A stretch of DNA of 32,637 bases from CAYLLS01 sp964385015 (GTDB lineage Bacteria > Myxococcota > UBA727 > JABDBI01), in NCBI GenBank assembly GCA_964385015.1, contig CAYLLS010000002.1:1-32637 (forward strand), read 5' to 3'. Each line of letters opens with the position of its first letter. The first letter of the stretch is position 1. The translations under genes were made by a program, and so were the position numbers. A model generated the notes under the pieces. The model made no database searches. It was not told the origin of the DNA and worked only from the letters and a program-made list of their open reading frames with translations. Below are positions 9,217-15,902 of the stretch, in pieces.

Positions 9217-9904
9217 AAAAAACATTGATTTATTTATTGAAAAAATAAATGCAGCTACATTTGTTAGTCGAGCTAGGAATTATTTAGGGGCAAGTATAAT
9301 TGGGCATCATTGTTGTAGATTTATATGGCTTGAGTATAATAATCAAGATGATACCATTTTAGATGCAAAAACTAATAGAATATTTTCTATTGGCAAGATG
9401 TATGAAGATGTAGTTGCTAATGAAATTAATTTATTGGTTAAAAATAAAGTTATTAAAGACATAAAATATCAAATAGAGTATCAAAACGATATTATAAAAG
9501 GCACAGCTGATGCAGTTATGACGTTTAATGACAATAAGAAAATATTAATAGAAATTAAAACTATGAATGATGCATCATTTAAAAATTTAATAAAAAGCAA
9601 TATTTTTTCAGCAATGCAAATTTATTTTAATCAATGTCAAGCTTATATGGGATTGTCTAAAATTCCCAATTGTTTAGTATTGGTAGTGAATAAAAATACA
9701 TCACAATATTATCATGAACGCTTAATATTTAACAAACAAGTTTTTCATGGATTAATAGAAAAAGCTAAATTTGTTATTAATAGAAAATCAGCCCCATTTG
9801 GTCATACAATTGGAACTAACAAATATTTTAGATGTAATATGTGCAAGTATGTTGATGATTGCTGGGGAAATAATGGATCATCATTAAAATATATTAAAAA
9901 TTAA
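9194..9904 (+). CDS. Cas4-like PD-(D/E)XK exonuclease, 236 residues
   Basis: Nuclease motifs are in order: G67-x3-E71 (GKMYE), G-T-A-D106, E120-I-K122 and Q149 in NQCQAY. Cysteines C40/C41, C214, C217 and C223 (C-x2-C-x5-C near the C-terminus) match the four-Cys iron-sulphur cluster of Cas4/AddB-type nucleases. Such enzymes resect DNA ends. With the overlapping upstream ATPase and the SSB this makes a complete phage recombination set, and no CRISPR array is present. The start at 9194 overlaps the ATPase gene by 23 bases; an internal ATG at 9206 would remove four residues. A diverged tandem copy follows (9967-10632). Confidence 0.85.
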   Translation: MQKQMSLKKNIDLFIEKINAATFVSRARNYLGASIIGHHCCRFIWLEYNNQDDTILDAKTNRIFSIGKMYEDVVANEINLLVKNKVIKDIKYQIEYQNDIIKGTADAVMTFNDNKKILIEIKTMNDASFKNLIKSNIFSAMQIYFNQCQAYMGLSKIPNCLVLVVNKNTSQYYHERLIFNKQVFHGLIEKAKFVINRKSAPFGHTIGTNKYFRCNMCKYVDDCWGNNGSSLKYIKN

Positions 9905-10703
9905 TAAGATATAGCTTGTTTTTTTTATTAGGTGTGTTATAAATGTTTTATAATACTTGAGTTTAAATGAGGAGTAAAAAGCAAATGTCTATTAAAAAAA
10001 ACATTAATTTATCTATGGAAAAAATGAAAGCAATTGCACCCCTTCATCAAGACAGGGATTATATGGGGGCAAGTATAATTGCGCATAGTTGTATTAGATT
10101 TGTATGGCTTGAGTATAGAAATCAAGATAGGCCCATTTTAGATGCTATTGACACAACTTATAAAAAAGCAGCTGTTAATAAAATCGATTCATTGGTTAAA
10201 AATAAAGTTATTAAAGACATAAAATATCAAATAGAGTATCAAAACGATATTATAAAAGGCACAGCTGATGTTGTTATGACGTTTCATGACAATACGAAAG
10301 TATTGGTGGAAATCAGAATTGTGGATGATGAATCATTTAAAAGAATAATAGAATTCGATTTTTATTCAGCAATGCGATTTTATGATCATCAATGTCAAGC
10401 TTATATGGGATTGTCTAAAATTGCCAATTGTATAATATTAGTCGTAAATAAAAATACATCAAAATATTATTATGAATACTTAAAATTTGATAGAGATATT
10501 TTTCAGGGATTAAGGGAAAAGGTTGAATTCATTCTTGAATTCAACACGCTCCCATCTGGTCATGATAAAAAAGATGCTAGATGTGATATGTGCAAGTATA
10601 TTAATAACTGCTGGAAAAATAATGGATCATAAATAAAATATATTAAAAATAAATAAGATATAGCTTGTTTTTTTTATTAGGTGTGTTATAAGTGTTTTAT
10701 AAT
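9903..10703 (+). repeat. Tandem gene duplication, unit of about 749 bases, with flanking 52-base repeats
   Basis: A 52-base non-coding sequence after the first nuclease gene (9903-9954) recurs after the second (10652-10703) with one difference. The two coding regions also share a nearly 80-base identical block (about 9432-9510 and 10192-10270) and a second near-identical block around CAATGTCAAGCTTATATGGG. The offset of the flanks is 749 bases. This is a recent tandem duplication of gene plus intergenic region, with divergence concentrated in particular segments. Confidence 0.9.
9967..10632 (+). CDS. Duplicated Cas4-like nuclease, probably catalytically impaired, 221 residues
   Basis: A tandem paralogue of the upstream nuclease. 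The GTAD aspartate (D101), E115 and the four cysteines (C42, C206, C209, C215) are kept, but the catalytic lysine of E-x-K is arginine (EIR, R117). The segment carrying the G-x3-E motif has been deleted and replaced by TTYKKAAVNK. By the known mechanism of this superfamily, loss of the lysine should abolish or strongly reduce cleavage, while the iron-sulphur fold may persist. The reading frame is intact, so it may act as a DNA-binding or regulatory partner, or be on the way to decay. Start ATG at 9967; an ATG at 9985 aligns with the internal ATG of copy 1. Confidence 0.75.
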   Translation: MRSKKQMSIKKNINLSMEKMKAIAPLHQDRDYMGASIIAHSCIRFVWLEYRNQDRPILDAIDTTYKKAAVNKIDSLVKNKVIKDIKYQIEYQNDIIKGTADVVMTFHDNTKVLVEIRIVDDESFKRIIEFDFYSAMRFYDHQCQAYMGLSKIANCIILVVNKNTSKYYYEYLKFDRDIFQGLREKVEFILEFNTLPSGHDKKDARCDMCKYINNCWKNNGS

Positions 10704-10722
10704 GTTTATTTTTGGAGTTTGT

Positions 10723-11097
10723 ATGAATAATGGAAAACGACATTTAGAAAAACAAGTTGATAATCTTGTTGGAATGGAACATGAACGGCTAAGATTTTTA
10801 GTAAATTGTAAATTAGAGTTTTTGAAACTAATAAGGGAGGAGGGAATTGGAAACAAGATAATTCATGCATTTACGGCAATCATATTTTTTTGTTTTTATG
10901 TATGTAAAACACTTGTATTGTGTTTTTGTTTCTCAAAATCCTTAATATTGATTGCTATATTATATGTTAAAGGGATATTCAAGAAAAAACATAGCGATCA
11001 TTCATTTTCAATATTGGGTATTGGATGTGTTATATGTTGTGTTGTAATGATTCTAATAATGATGGTTATGATAGGGGTAAGTTATGGATTTATTTAG
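10723..11097 (+). CDS. Small membrane protein, 124 residues
   Basis: The start at 10723 is preceded by TTGGAG. The frame is open upstream to 10681, but that part comes from the duplicated intergenic repeat. The N-terminal 45 residues are charged and helical. They are followed by a hydrophobic, Cys/Phe-rich segment (IIFFCFYVCKTLVLCFCFSK and beyond), a basic loop (KGIFKKKHSDHS) and a second membrane segment (ILGIGCVICCVVMILIMMV). Two or three membrane passes and this size would suit a holin or an exclusion protein, but there is no adjacent endolysin to support lysis. Its end overlaps the next small gene by 14 bases. Unrecognised. Confidence 0.5.
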   Translation: MNNGKRHLEKQVDNLVGMEHERLRFLVNCKLEFLKLIREEGIGNKIIHAFTAIIFFCFYVCKTLVLCFCFSKSLILIAILYVKGIFKKKHSDHSFSILGIGCVICCVVMILIMMVMIGVSYGFI

Positions 11098-11296
11098 AAT
11101 AAGTATTGATTGCTGTAATTTAATGAATTCAATAACTGAAACACCTTGTATTGATTATGATACCTTTTTCCCCATGAAATCCTACGGGGAATTTTTTGGA
11201 ATTAGATTAAATATTAATGTTATAAAATGTATGTATGATTTTTATGATGTTTTTGATTCATTAAACGATTTTATAAAATTATGGTTATTATTTTAA
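11084..11296 (+). CDS. Small unknown protein, 70 residues
   Basis: The start overlaps the previous gene by 14 bases and follows GGGGTAAGTT, a usable ribosome site. The next gene begins 17 bases after its stop, so it fits an operon. The product is acidic to neutral, rich in Cys, Phe and Tyr, with no membrane helix or motif I know. It could be a genuine small phage protein. The evidence is only the frame and the spacing. Confidence 0.45.
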   Translation: MDLFRISIDCCNLMNSITETPCIDYDTFFPMKSYGEFFGIRLNINVIKCMYDFYDVFDSLNDFIKLWLLF

Positions 11297-11313
11297 TAGG
11301 GGTGTAATATAAA

Positions 11314-12084
11314 ATGGAAAATTTTAAAGAACAATATAGAATACTAAAAATAGTTGGGCAAAAAAAAAATAATAAGTCTTTAGTTTATGGGTATGCCAGG
11401 GTTTCAACACGAACCCAATTTAAATCTTTAAAAACACAACATGATGAATTGGTAAACTATGGTTGCAATATCATATGTGTTGAGTATGGATCAGCAAGGG
11501 GCTATGATTATAGGAGCAGATCAGGATTAGTTCATGTATTGCATGAAATGAAAAAAGATAATATTATTGCATTTACTAAACTTGATAGATTAACCAGGTC
11601 ATCACGTGCTTTACACGAGATTATAGGATTTTTGATTGAAAAGAAAATGGGATTTTCATCTATTGCTGAAGGGTTAATTTGCAATAATTCTCTTGGCAGA
11701 TTTGTAATGTCTATGTTGGCTGCTTTAGCTGAATGGGAAGGTGATAATATTAGACAACGAGTTAGGGATGGAGTATTAAGAGCCAAAGAACGTGGTGCAA
11801 TATTTGGTAGGGGGGCTCTATTCACAAAGAAACAAGTTGAAGACATTAAGGATCGCAGGGCAGAGAACCCAAGACTTTCTATAAGAGCATTGGCTAGAGC
11901 ATTTTGTTGTAGTCCAGCAACAATTGTACGTGCATTAAAAGGAACAATAGTTGTAAAAAACGAACCTGTGGCACCAATAAAAGATAAAGATGTAAAGGAA
12001 ACAATAGTTGTAAAAGAAGAGCCTGTAGCACCAATAAAAGATAAAGAGGCTTTAGATACAGTTCCCAAACCTGTGCATCAATAA
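11314..12084 (+). CDS. Small serine recombinase (resolvase/invertase family), 256 residues
   Basis: The N-terminal catalytic domain begins YGYARVST, with the nucleophile at Ser31, followed by the T-Q-x-x-L-x-x-Q-like helix and the conserved TKLDRLTRS (88-96), which carries the active-site Asp and Arg residues. Residues 125-165 form the long E helix, and 170-210 are a helix-turn-helix of the Hin/resolvase kind (SIRALARAFCCSPATIVRAL). Beyond the usual end near 210 there is an extra tail with a 19-residue tandem repeat (TIVVKNEPVAPIKDKDVKE, then TIVVKEEPVAPIKDKEALD). The enzyme may invert or resolve DNA, or integrate the phage. It is too short to be a large serine integrase, so dimer resolution or DNA inversion is more likely. 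It is the only recombinase of its class here. Confidence 0.9.
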   Translation: MENFKEQYRILKIVGQKKNNKSLVYGYARVSTRTQFKSLKTQHDELVNYGCNIICVEYGSARGYDYRSRSGLVHVLHEMKKDNIIAFTKLDRLTRSSRALHEIIGFLIEKKMGFSSIAEGLICNNSLGRFVMSMLAALAEWEGDNIRQRVRDGVLRAKERGAIFGRGALFTKKQVEDIKDRRAENPRLSIRALARAFCCSPATIVRALKGTIVVKNEPVAPIKDKDVKETIVVKEEPVAPIKDKEALDTVPKPVHQ

Positions 12085-12137
12085 AAAATAAAAATATTTC
12101 CAAGAAAATAAACTATTACTAAAAAAGGAGGACAGCA

Positions 12138-12263
12138 ATGGATAATGAAGGTCAAATAATATTCTTAATAATACTATCAATAGTATGTTTAATATGTGGG
12201 TCGGCTTGTGATCTAGCGATGTTTAGTGCAAAATCAAATATCATAAAATCTATTTTTTTTTAA
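12138..12263 (+). CDS. Small single-pass membrane protein, 41 residues
   Basis: A strong ribosome site, AAAGGAGGA, sits 7 bases before the ATG. The product is MDNEGQ, then one hydrophobic helix with cysteines (IIFLIILSIVCLICG), then a polar tail ending KSIFF. The upstream 26 bases (12092-12117) recur before another small membrane-protein gene at 23510. The two products look related in design (helix, then Asp-Leu/Ile-Ala, then a Lys/Ile/Phe tail). The gene ends just before the strong hairpin terminator. Function unknown; a lysis-related or exclusion peptide is possible. Confidence 0.6.
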   Translation: MDNEGQIIFLIILSIVCLICGSACDLAMFSAKSNIIKSIFF

Positions 12264-12277
12264 AATTGCATATAAAT

Positions 12278-12320
12278 AAGAAGCCCCTTATAGGTTATAA
12301 AAACCTATAAGGGGCTTCTT
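12278..12320. terminator. Bidirectional hairpin terminator
   Basis: A perfect 19-bp stem (AAGAAGCCCCTTATAGGTT and its complement) with a short A/T loop separates the plus-strand recombinase block from the minus-strand ssb operon. Convergent genes on both sides and the symmetric stem suggest it stops transcription from both directions. Confidence 0.85.
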
Positions 12321-12413
12321 ACGGTGTTGTGATGAATTAGGTTACTATGTTAATATTTATTTCATAAATATATTTAAAATAAATAGTAACAATAATAATT
12401 ATTTTATTTATTA

Positions 12414-12878
12414 CTAAAAAGGTACATCTGACTCTTCATTGTATGTAAGATTTGTAATTGTTGTACGATTGGGTAATTTTTTGTTTGCATGTTCTTCGCT
12501 TTCTTTATTTGTTTCTTGTTCTAAATCTTTTTCGTTTCCAACTGTATTTTTTATAAATAAATATCTAATCATTAAGGCAATTATTTCTATTTTTTTTGTT
12601 TTAATTCCAGCATCGTTTGTCCATTCATTTATATTTAACTTTCCCTCTATAAATATTTGAGAACCTTTTGTAAGTGTTTTTAATGCAGTTTCTGCTAATT
12701 TCCCAAAACATTTAATATCAACCCATATAGTTTTTGGAATCCATTCATCATTTTTTTTATATGTTGATCCGATTGCTAATGGGAAATAGCTTACTATTGT
12801 TTTTGATTGATCAAGATTAGTTGAAGGTGATGCTCCTACGTGTCCTATCAATATAACTTTATTTATTCCTAACGACAT
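12414..12878 (-). CDS. ssb: Single-stranded DNA-binding protein
   Basis: The N-terminus (SLGINKVILIGHVGASP) and the core (FPLAIGS; WVDIKCFGKLAETA; KGSQIFIEGKL) are the classic OB-fold of bacterial SSB, at residues 1-110. A flexible, acidic and polar linker follows and ends in EESDVPF, the usual acidic tip that recruits repair and replication proteins. The length of 154 residues is typical. A ribosome site, GGAG, lies 9 bases before the ATG. It is the last gene of a minus-strand group with the Panacea gene and a 92-residue gene, and likely works with the Sak4-like ATPase and Cas4-like nuclease. Confidence 0.95.
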   Translation of the reverse strand: MSLGINKVILIGHVGASPSTNLDQSKTIVSYFPLAIGSTYKKNDEWIPKTIWVDIKCFGKLAETALKTLTKGSQIFIEGKLNINEWTNDAGIKTKKIEIIALMIRYLFIKNTVGNEKDLEQETNKESEEHANKKLPNRTTITNLTYNEESDVPF

Positions 12879-12899
12879 GTATCATTCTCCTAGCGCTAA

Positions 12900-12931
12900 C
12901 ATAACAACTAAGATGGCCCAAAGTTGTTATG
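12900..12931 (-). promoter_or_regulatory. Inverted repeat in the ssb leader
   Basis: CATAACAACT and AGTTGTTATG form a perfect 10-bp stem around a 12-base loop, about 20 bases upstream of the ssb start codon. There is no T-run after it, so it is more likely an operator or an mRNA leader hairpin controlling ssb than a terminator. Confidence 0.5.
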
Positions 12932-12951
12932 CTGATGCCATATACATTTAA

Positions 12952-13230
12952 TTATTCTGATTGATTTTTTTTAGTTTTTGGGCCAATATGTTCAGCATGT
13001 AAATCATCTATTTTTTTCTGACTAATATCTTGATGATACTTTTTAAAATCAGTTAAACATTCAAATATATCTTTTATTATAGCGATATCTTTAATTATTT
13101 CCTTGTATGTATTTCTTGCATTAACTCCTTCTTTTGAAAAGAACATCATAATACCTGAAATTTTGCTAGCTGCAAAACTTAGTAAATTTTGTAGTTTTTG
13201 CATTTTACTATTTCCTTTGTCATAAGACAT
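12952..13230 (-). CDS. Unknown 92-residue protein next to the Panacea gene
   Basis: The gene begins 12 bases after the Panacea gene ends, so the two are almost certainly cotranscribed. The product has a mildly hydrophobic N-terminal helix region (LQNLLSFAASKISGIMMFF), then a charged helical part (NTYKEIIKDIAIIKDIFECL) and a Lys/Gln-rich end. It has no signature I recognise. In known panAT systems a Panacea antitoxin sits beside a small toxin, so this protein is the candidate partner by position only. The usual toxin features (SynthRelSH, Fic, membrane-disrupting peptide) are not clearly seen. The part around residues 20-32 might touch membranes. Confidence 0.55.
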   Translation of the reverse strand: MSYDKGNSKMQKLQNLLSFAASKISGIMMFFSKEGVNARNTYKEIIKDIAIIKDIFECLTDFKKYHQDISQKKIDDLHAEHIGPKTKKNQSE

Positions 13231-13242
13231 TATGTTATAAAA

Positions 13243-13941
13243 TTACGTTAGGTTTATTTGTATTTTATTTGCAAATTGTTTTTCTAGTTTATTTGCCATT
13301 TGTGTTATTTCTTCTTCCGATTCTCTTGCAGGCGTTAAAACCTCTGAATCAAATGTACATCTTATTTCTGGATCGATCATTTCTTTAGTAATGGATCTAT
13401 ATGCCTTCTTCCAAACCTCATAACTTTTGATTTTTCTAACTAATTCTTTTGAAGTATATAGGCTATACTTTGAATATACTGAAAAAATTATATTTCTTGC
13501 GGCTTGTGGCAAGATTTGTCTATCAGGGATGAAGTCTAGTAGTTCAACGTCTTGATCAGCGGGATACGCTGCAGGACACCTTGCTCCATGAGGCCAAGCA
13601 AGAAGTTCGCTATTAAATAATCTTGCATTATGAAAAAATAAGGAATACCCTTGTGCGAAAAACAATAAGTTTTGCATAATTCTTGAGGTTGTCGTATGAA
13701 CATTTCTTCCGCTGCTTAATAATATCGAAAAATATTGAGTTACCATTTCAACTGATTCAGCTAATGCCCAATCATTTAGCTTCTGACAAGCACGGAAAAG
13801 GCTACTTGGTTTACAAGGAAGCGTTGGAAAGCCATGATCAGGATTACTAAATTTCCAAGCATCATGTGGTCCTGATATGGAGGGTGCAACTATACGTTTA
13901 GTTTGCCCTTCTACTATTTTTTTCTTTTTTTTGATGGGCAT
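13243..13941 (-). CDS. Panacea-domain (DUF4065/SocA/GepA-like) protein, antitoxin candidate
   Basis: Residues 87-126 hold the family hallmark: SRIMQNLLFFAQGYSLFF, then LF at 108-109, then LLAWPHG at 113-119 and a Tyr at 126. This corresponds to the usual KLLYYAQGWHLA ... LF ... AWxHGPVV ... Y pattern. The canonical GPVV is GARC here, so the pocket has changed. The basic N-terminus (KKKKK) could contact DNA, and the C-terminal third is helical. Panacea proteins are known phage- and plasmid-borne antitoxins or proteolysis adaptors (SocA). Here the gene is first in a minus-strand group with the 92-residue protein and ssb, and a palindrome lies just upstream, suggesting autoregulation. Whether it is an antitoxin in this phage is inference. 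Confidence 0.75.
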   Translation of the reverse strand: MPIKKKKKIVEGQTKRIVAPSISGPHDAWKFSNPDHGFPTLPCKPSSLFRACQKLNDWALAESVEMVTQYFSILLSSGRNVHTTTSRIMQNLLFFAQGYSLFFHNARLFNSELLAWPHGARCPAAYPADQDVELLDFIPDRQILPQAARNIIFSVYSKYSLYTSKELVRKIKSYEVWKKAYRSITKEMIDPEIRCTFDSEVLTPARESEEEITQMANKLEKQFANKIQINLT

Positions 13942-13971
13942 CTTGTATCCATTAAAACATATTTATTCGCT

Positions 13972-13998
13972 TTTAGTCTTTTAAATTATAAGACTAAA
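13972..13998. promoter_or_regulatory. Palindromic operator candidate in the divergent promoter region
   Basis: TTTAGTCTT and AAGACTAAA form a perfect 9-bp inverted repeat separated by 9 bases, about 30 bases upstream of the Panacea start codon and in the 210-base region shared with the divergent gene at 14152. The size and symmetry suit a dimeric repressor. Confidence 0.5.
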
Positions 13999-14080
13999 TT
14001 AACCGTAAGTATATATATTATATTTTCAAATGTAAAGTAATTTTAAACATACCCAGCAAAAAAAACATTATAATTATACA

Positions 14081-14151
14081 TAAAAAGTACTTGCATTGTT
14101 TAAAAAACATGCTACCATATAAGATACACCTCAACATTAAGGATTATATTT
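14081..14151 (+). promoter_or_regulatory. Phage promoter, copy 1 of a duplicated element
   Basis: A -35-like TTGCAT (14091-14096), 16-base spacer and -10-like TACCAT (14113-14118) lie about 34 bases before the gene, followed by a ribosome site AAGGA. The spacer forms an imperfect palindrome (GCATTGTTT ... AAACATGC). The same element recurs at 14937, so both downstream genes are probably controlled together. Assignment is by inspection. Confidence 0.65.
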
Positions 14152-14661
14152 ATGAGAAATTTGATTGGAGCTGAAAAAAGATATAAAGTATTGGTAGATC
14201 TTGGAGTTGAACATGTAACAAGATTTAGAAAATATAGAGTAACTACAGATAGAATACAAGAAATAGAGGAACCAATAATTTGTTCTACAAGAACAATAGG
14301 GGAATTAACAAATACTCCAAACGTGAGTTTTTATTGTTCTTCTTACAGGGTCATTGTTAATGGAGATGACATGTTTTGTGGTGTGGAGGGATGTTTATAT
14401 TGGGATCATTTAAGAGAAAAGCACCTGCATCCTAATTGTCTAATACTGACTAGAAAACTTGACTACAAAGCAATAGGAATTCCAGGGGAAGATGGTGTGA
14501 TTCCAGTGGTATCCCAGGAAGAAATTGAAGACATGGAAATAGCAGCTGAAAAAGATAGCAAGAATATTAAATGGCCAATAGACGACATTAATAATAAAAT
14601 AGTCGGGCACATAATGTTCGGCATTCTCTTTGAAGATGCATATAATGAGGATTGTATGTAA
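14152..14661 (+). CDS. Unknown protein, 169 residues
   Basis: The ATG is 8 bases after AAGGA and behind a phage-specific repeated promoter. The product is soluble and acidic. Residues 40-100 read like a small beta-rich domain with four cysteines and two histidines (FYCSS; MFCGVEGCLYWDHLREKH; HPNC) that could bind a metal; the spacing is not a standard zinc finger. The C-terminus is very acidic (EEIEDMEIAAEKDS) and ends with several acidic residues. The gene is monocistronic: own promoter, own terminator at 14685. An early host-takeover or regulatory protein is a reasonable guess, no more. Confidence 0.6.
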   Translation: MRNLIGAEKRYKVLVDLGVEHVTRFRKYRVTTDRIQEIEEPIICSTRTIGELTNTPNVSFYCSSYRVIVNGDDMFCGVEGCLYWDHLREKHLHPNCLILTRKLDYKAIGIPGEDGVIPVVSQEEIEDMEIAAEKDSKNIKWPIDDINNKIVGHIMFGILFEDAYNEDCM

Positions 14662-14684
14662 ATAAAAATATTACAATCTATTAT

Positions 14685-14724
14685 AAAAACCTAGGCATTT
14701 ATTTTAAAGTGTCTAGGTTTTTTA
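14685..14724 (+). terminator. Rho-independent terminator
   Basis: AAAAACCTAGGCA pairs with TGTCTAGGTTTTT (one G-T pair) around a 12-base loop, and the stem runs into a T6 tail. It closes the transcription unit of the 169-residue gene. Confidence 0.85.
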
Positions 14725-14752
14725 AGTTTTAATGATTCATAATATAAGGGAA

Positions 14753-14781
14753 TTGACATAATAAAACAATACTGCTATTAT
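14753..14781 (+). promoter_or_regulatory. Near-consensus sigma-70 promoter for the tRNA gene
   Basis: TTGACA (14753-14758), exactly 17 bases, then TATTAT (14776-14781). Transcription should begin near 14788, about 9 bases before the mature tRNA. It is the best promoter match I found on this strand, so the tRNA is expected to be strongly expressed by the host polymerase. Confidence 0.8.
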
Positions 14782-14796
14782 ATATTATATCTACAT

Positions 14797-14869
14797 TGCG
14801 GGGTGGAGCAGTTGGAAGCTTGTCGGGCTCATAACCCGGAGGTCGGAGGTTCAAATCCTTCCCCCGCGA
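14797..14869 (+). tRNA. Initiator tRNA-fMet (anticodon CAT)
   Basis: A complete cloverleaf: acceptor TGCGGGG/CCCCGCG, D stem GAGC/GCTT, anticodon stem ending GGG with loop CTCATAA and CCC, T arm GGAGG-TTCAAAT-CCTTC, discriminator A at 14869. The three consecutive G-C pairs beside the anticodon loop and the A11-U24 pair are hallmarks of bacterial initiators, not elongator Met or Ile tRNAs. Position 1-72 is a weak U-G pair, where E. coli has a C-A mismatch. CCA is not encoded, so the host must add it. The gene has its own strong promoter; no terminator is evident downstream. Phage-encoded initiator tRNA is unusual. Confidence 0.93.
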
Positions 14870-14936
14870 TATATAAATATTTGACAGCTTTATTCATAAT
14901 TAAAAGTATTTATTATAAAAAAAATGCATTTATGTG

Positions 14937-15004
14937 TAAAAAGTACTTGCATTGTTTAAAAAACATGTTACTATAAAGATACACTTTAACATTAAGGATT
15001 AATT
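14937..15004 (+). promoter_or_regulatory. Phage promoter, copy 2 of a duplicated element
   Basis: The same element as at 14081 with few changes: TAAAAAGTAC, TTGCAT (14947-14952), 16-base spacer, TACTAT (14969-14974), GATACAC, AACATTAAGGATTA, and on into the start codon region. The shared block even includes the first codons (Met-Arg-Asn) of both genes, so the promoter, leader and gene start were duplicated as a unit. Confidence 0.7.
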
Positions 15005-15703
15005 ATGTTTATGAGAAATTTCATTATTGCGTTTATCTGCATATCTTTTATTTTTGCTCCAAATTATCTGGGGGCTACTGACATAGATGCCAATAAGCAA
15101 GCACAAGTAATAAAAGAATTAGAAAAAGAAGTAAGTTCATTACGAGAAAAAATAAATAAAGCTTTAGATGAGGACAATGGTTATATTAAAACTTATGTTA
15201 TTATCCCCGTACTTACGGCTATTAGCATAGCATGTGCTTTTGGGATATGGGTAGTATGGCAAAAAACTGAAATTCAACGTCGTGAACTTGTGGATAATCC
15301 TTTGCGTGATGCAAGTGGACGTCTTGATTCAATTGAAGACAATACGCGTGAAGATCGCAGGGAATTTGCTATATATAAAAAAATAATTGTAAAGAATAGG
15401 GAGTTAATTGATAGCATAGGTGACAATCAAACAAAAATAAAAGATAACCAACGAATTATTTTAAGGGTTGACTTCAATGTGGATATTAATAAAAAGAGGA
15501 TTGGTTTATTAGAGAAGGAAGTGCATAAAAAAAATATTTTCATAGAGGAAGTAAAAAAGGTTGTAGGCGAATTAATGGAAAAAGATAAAAAACTTACACA
15601 GCAAATTTTAGAAAACCAAAAGATGATTGAAACTAAAGTAACAAAAAAGGAACATAAACCCTCTCTCTTTGCTAACAGATCATTGAATTATGACCCCGAA
15701 TAA
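15005..15703 (+). CDS. Membrane-anchored coiled-coil protein, 232 residues
   Basis: The N-terminus is a signal sequence or first membrane helix (FIIAFICISFIFAPNYLGA). Residues 30-55 are a coiled coil (KELEKEVSSLREKI). A clear membrane helix (TYVIIPVLTAISIACAFGIWVVW) spans about 60-84. The remaining 145 residues are a long charged coiled coil. So the bulk is on one side of the inner membrane, probably cytoplasmic if the signal is cleaved. ATG 15005 is 6 bases after AAGGA; ATG 15011 corresponds to the start of the gene at 14152. Unrecognised; an inner-membrane spanin or an exclusion protein are possible by topology. Confidence 0.6.
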   Translation: MFMRNFIIAFICISFIFAPNYLGATDIDANKQAQVIKELEKEVSSLREKINKALDEDNGYIKTYVIIPVLTAISIACAFGIWVVWQKTEIQRRELVDNPLRDASGRLDSIEDNTREDRREFAIYKKIIVKNRELIDSIGDNQTKIKDNQRIILRVDFNVDINKKRIGLLEKEVHKKNIFIEEVKKVVGELMEKDKKLTQQILENQKMIETKVTKKEHKPSLFANRSLNYDPE

Positions 15704-15725
15704 GTAAATCTATACCATATCATGC

Positions 15726-15767
15726 AAGCCTAGGTGTCTCATTTTTTTGAGATACCTAGGCTTTTTT
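15726..15767 (+). terminator. Rho-independent terminator
   Basis: AAGCCTAGGTGTCTCA pairs with TGAGATACCTAGGCTT (one mismatch) around a T-rich loop and runs into T6. It ends the transcription unit of the coiled-coil membrane protein. Confidence 0.88.
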
Positions 15768-15902
15768 ATTTGGTATAAAAATATTATTTTTTATTTCCTG
15801 TAGGGGTTGCAATGTTTCAGAAGCACCTGAATAATTAATTAATAAAAACATTGGCAATTATTAAAATTCTATAGGCAAATGCTATGTTTTCTTTTGTAAA
15901 AC

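Noticed and set aside
9194..10632. Cas4-like nucleases as part of a CRISPR system
   Set aside because: No Cas1/Cas2 or repeat-spacer array is seen. The neighbours (Sak4-like ATPase, SSB) point to phage recombination.
11532..12068. Minus-strand open frame of 178 codons over the recombinase gene
   Set aside because: It is antisense to a well-supported serine recombinase and has no family features or promoter.
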